Assembly: GCA_016763255.1 (NCBI GenBank) | Contig: JAESUA010000401.1 | Coordinates: 1 to 6,960, forward strand | From: Magnetovibrio sp. | GTDB lineage: Bacteria > Pseudomonadota > Alphaproteobacteria > Rhodospirillales > Magnetovibrionaceae | Reading direction: 5' to 3' | DNA: 6,960 nucleotides | Shown here: piece after piece, positions 6,353-6,960 of the stretch | How positions within the stretch are numbered: the first letter of the stretch is position 1 | Layout: every line of letters begins with the position of its first letter | The notes under the pieces: generated by a model | Told to the model about the DNA's origin: nothing | The model's database searches: none | The model's input: only the letters and a program-made list of their open reading frames with translations | Position numbers and translations under genes: made by a program

Positions 6353-6960
6353 ATGGCGGGAGCTTTATCACACATTCGCGTGTTGGACTTGTCGCGCATT
6401 CTTGCGGGACCGTGGGCCAGCCAAATCCTTGGCGATCTGGGCGCGGATGTGGTTAAGGTCGAACGCCCCGACACCGGCGACGATACCCGTCATTGGGGCC
6501 CTCCGTACCTCAAAGATGCGCACGGTAACGACACCTCTGAATCGGCTTATTACCTGTCGGCCAATCGCAATAAGCGCTCGGTGTGCATCGATATGGCCAC
6601 CGAGGATGGCCAAAACCTGATCCGTAAGTTGGTCGCTAAAAGCGATGTGGTGATCGAAAACTTTAAGGTTGGCGGACTGAAAAAATATGGCCTCGATTAT
6701 GATAGCCTCAAGGCCGTAAAACCGGACCTTGTGTATTGCTCGATCACCGGCTTTGGCCAGACCGGGCCTTATGCCAATCGCGCGGGCTATGATTTTTTGA
6801 TCCAAGGCATGGGCGGATTGATGAGCGTCACCGGCCAGCCTGACGCCGTTGCTGGTGGTGGCCCGGTCAAGGTCGGTGTGGCCTTGGCCGATGTGATGAC
6901 GGGGCTTTATGCCGCCATTGGCATCCAGGCGGCATTGACCCACCGCGATCGCACCGGCGA
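6353..6960 (+). CDS. gcdG: Class III (CaiB/BaiF) CoA-transferase, probable succinyl-CoA:glutarate CoA-transferase, 5' part
   Basis: The frame from ATG 6353 stays open to the window end (202 codons plus two bases), about half of the usual 400-residue family length. The N-terminus reads ALSHIRVLDLSRILAGPWAS, followed by LGADVVKVERP, GDDTRHWGPPY, SAYYLSANRNKRS, IENFKVG, YCSITGFGQTGPY and AGYDFLIQGMGGLMSVTG. The conserved Asp of the family, which carries the acyl group as an aspartyl anhydride, is D180 in GVALADVMTGLY. The combination GDDTR.WGPP and YYLS.NRNK resembles mammalian SUGCT and bacterial GcdG, which move CoA from succinyl-CoA to glutarate. The start lies one base after the gcdH stop (TAA 6349-6351) with only a distant AGG (6338-6340), so translation is probably coupled to gcdH. 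Family assignment is firm; glutarate specificity rests on these motifs and the neighbour. The C-terminal half is outside the window. Confidence 0.88.
   Translation, partial: MAGALSHIRVLDLSRILAGPWASQILGDLGADVVKVERPDTGDDTRHWGPPYLKDAHGNDTSESAYYLSANRNKRSVCIDMATEDGQNLIRKLVAKSDVVIENFKVGGLKKYGLDYDSLKAVKPDLVYCSITGFGQTGPYANRAGYDFLIQGMGGLMSVTGQPDAVAGGGPVKVGVALADVMTGLYAAIGIQAALTHRDRTG

Noticed and set aside
1..6960. Searched by eye for CRISPR repeats, tRNA or rRNA genes, insertion sequences, attachment sites and toxin or phage-defence genes
   Set aside because: Nothing of the kind was seen. All long stretches are accounted for by ordinary metabolic and regulatory genes.

Overview
The window looks like part of a Gram-negative, probably alphaproteobacterial (Rhodospirillales-like) chromosome. 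This is inferred from moderate-to-high GC, coding style and the gene families present. No database search was possible. Coding density is high and there are no mobile elements, tRNA or rRNA genes, or CRISPR arrays. Both ends of the window cut through genes.

Layout: (1) Bases 1-286, minus strand, hold the N-terminal part of an AMP-forming acyl-CoA synthetase. (2) A divergent intergenic region (287-523) follows; it carries a perfect 13-bp palindrome over a candidate promoter for the next gene. (3) Bases 524-3409, plus strand, encode a large membrane hybrid histidine kinase: tandem Cache-type sensor modules, TM, HAMP, PAS, DHp, ATPase and C-terminal receiver. (4) Bases 3396-4118, plus strand, encode an OmpR-type response regulator whose start overlaps the kinase stop by 14 bp. 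(5) Bases 4102-4998, minus strand, encode a GcvA-type LysR regulator that overlaps the response regulator tail-to-tail by 17 bp. (6) A 174-bp divergent regulatory region (4999-5172) contains a perfect 7-bp-arm LysR-type operator. (7) Bases 5173-6351, plus strand, encode glutaryl-CoA dehydrogenase (gcdH). (8) From base 6353 to the window end, plus strand, runs a class III CoA-transferase of the succinyl-CoA:glutarate type (GcdG/SUGCT-like), cut off by the window edge.

Functional reading: items 5-8 form a compact glutarate catabolic module. The CoA-transferase would activate glutarate to glutaryl-CoA, and GcdH would convert that to crotonyl-CoA and CO2. The divergent LysR protein is the obvious candidate regulator. 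Items 3-4 are a self-contained two-component system in which an external small ligand is probably sensed by the Cache region and the output is transcriptional. Its regulon cannot be read from the window. No obviously new molecular system is present. The points most worth a second look are the LysR operator geometry, which sits inside the regulator's own promoter, the hybrid-kinase/OmpR wiring without a visible HPt, and the overlapping convergent gene ends.
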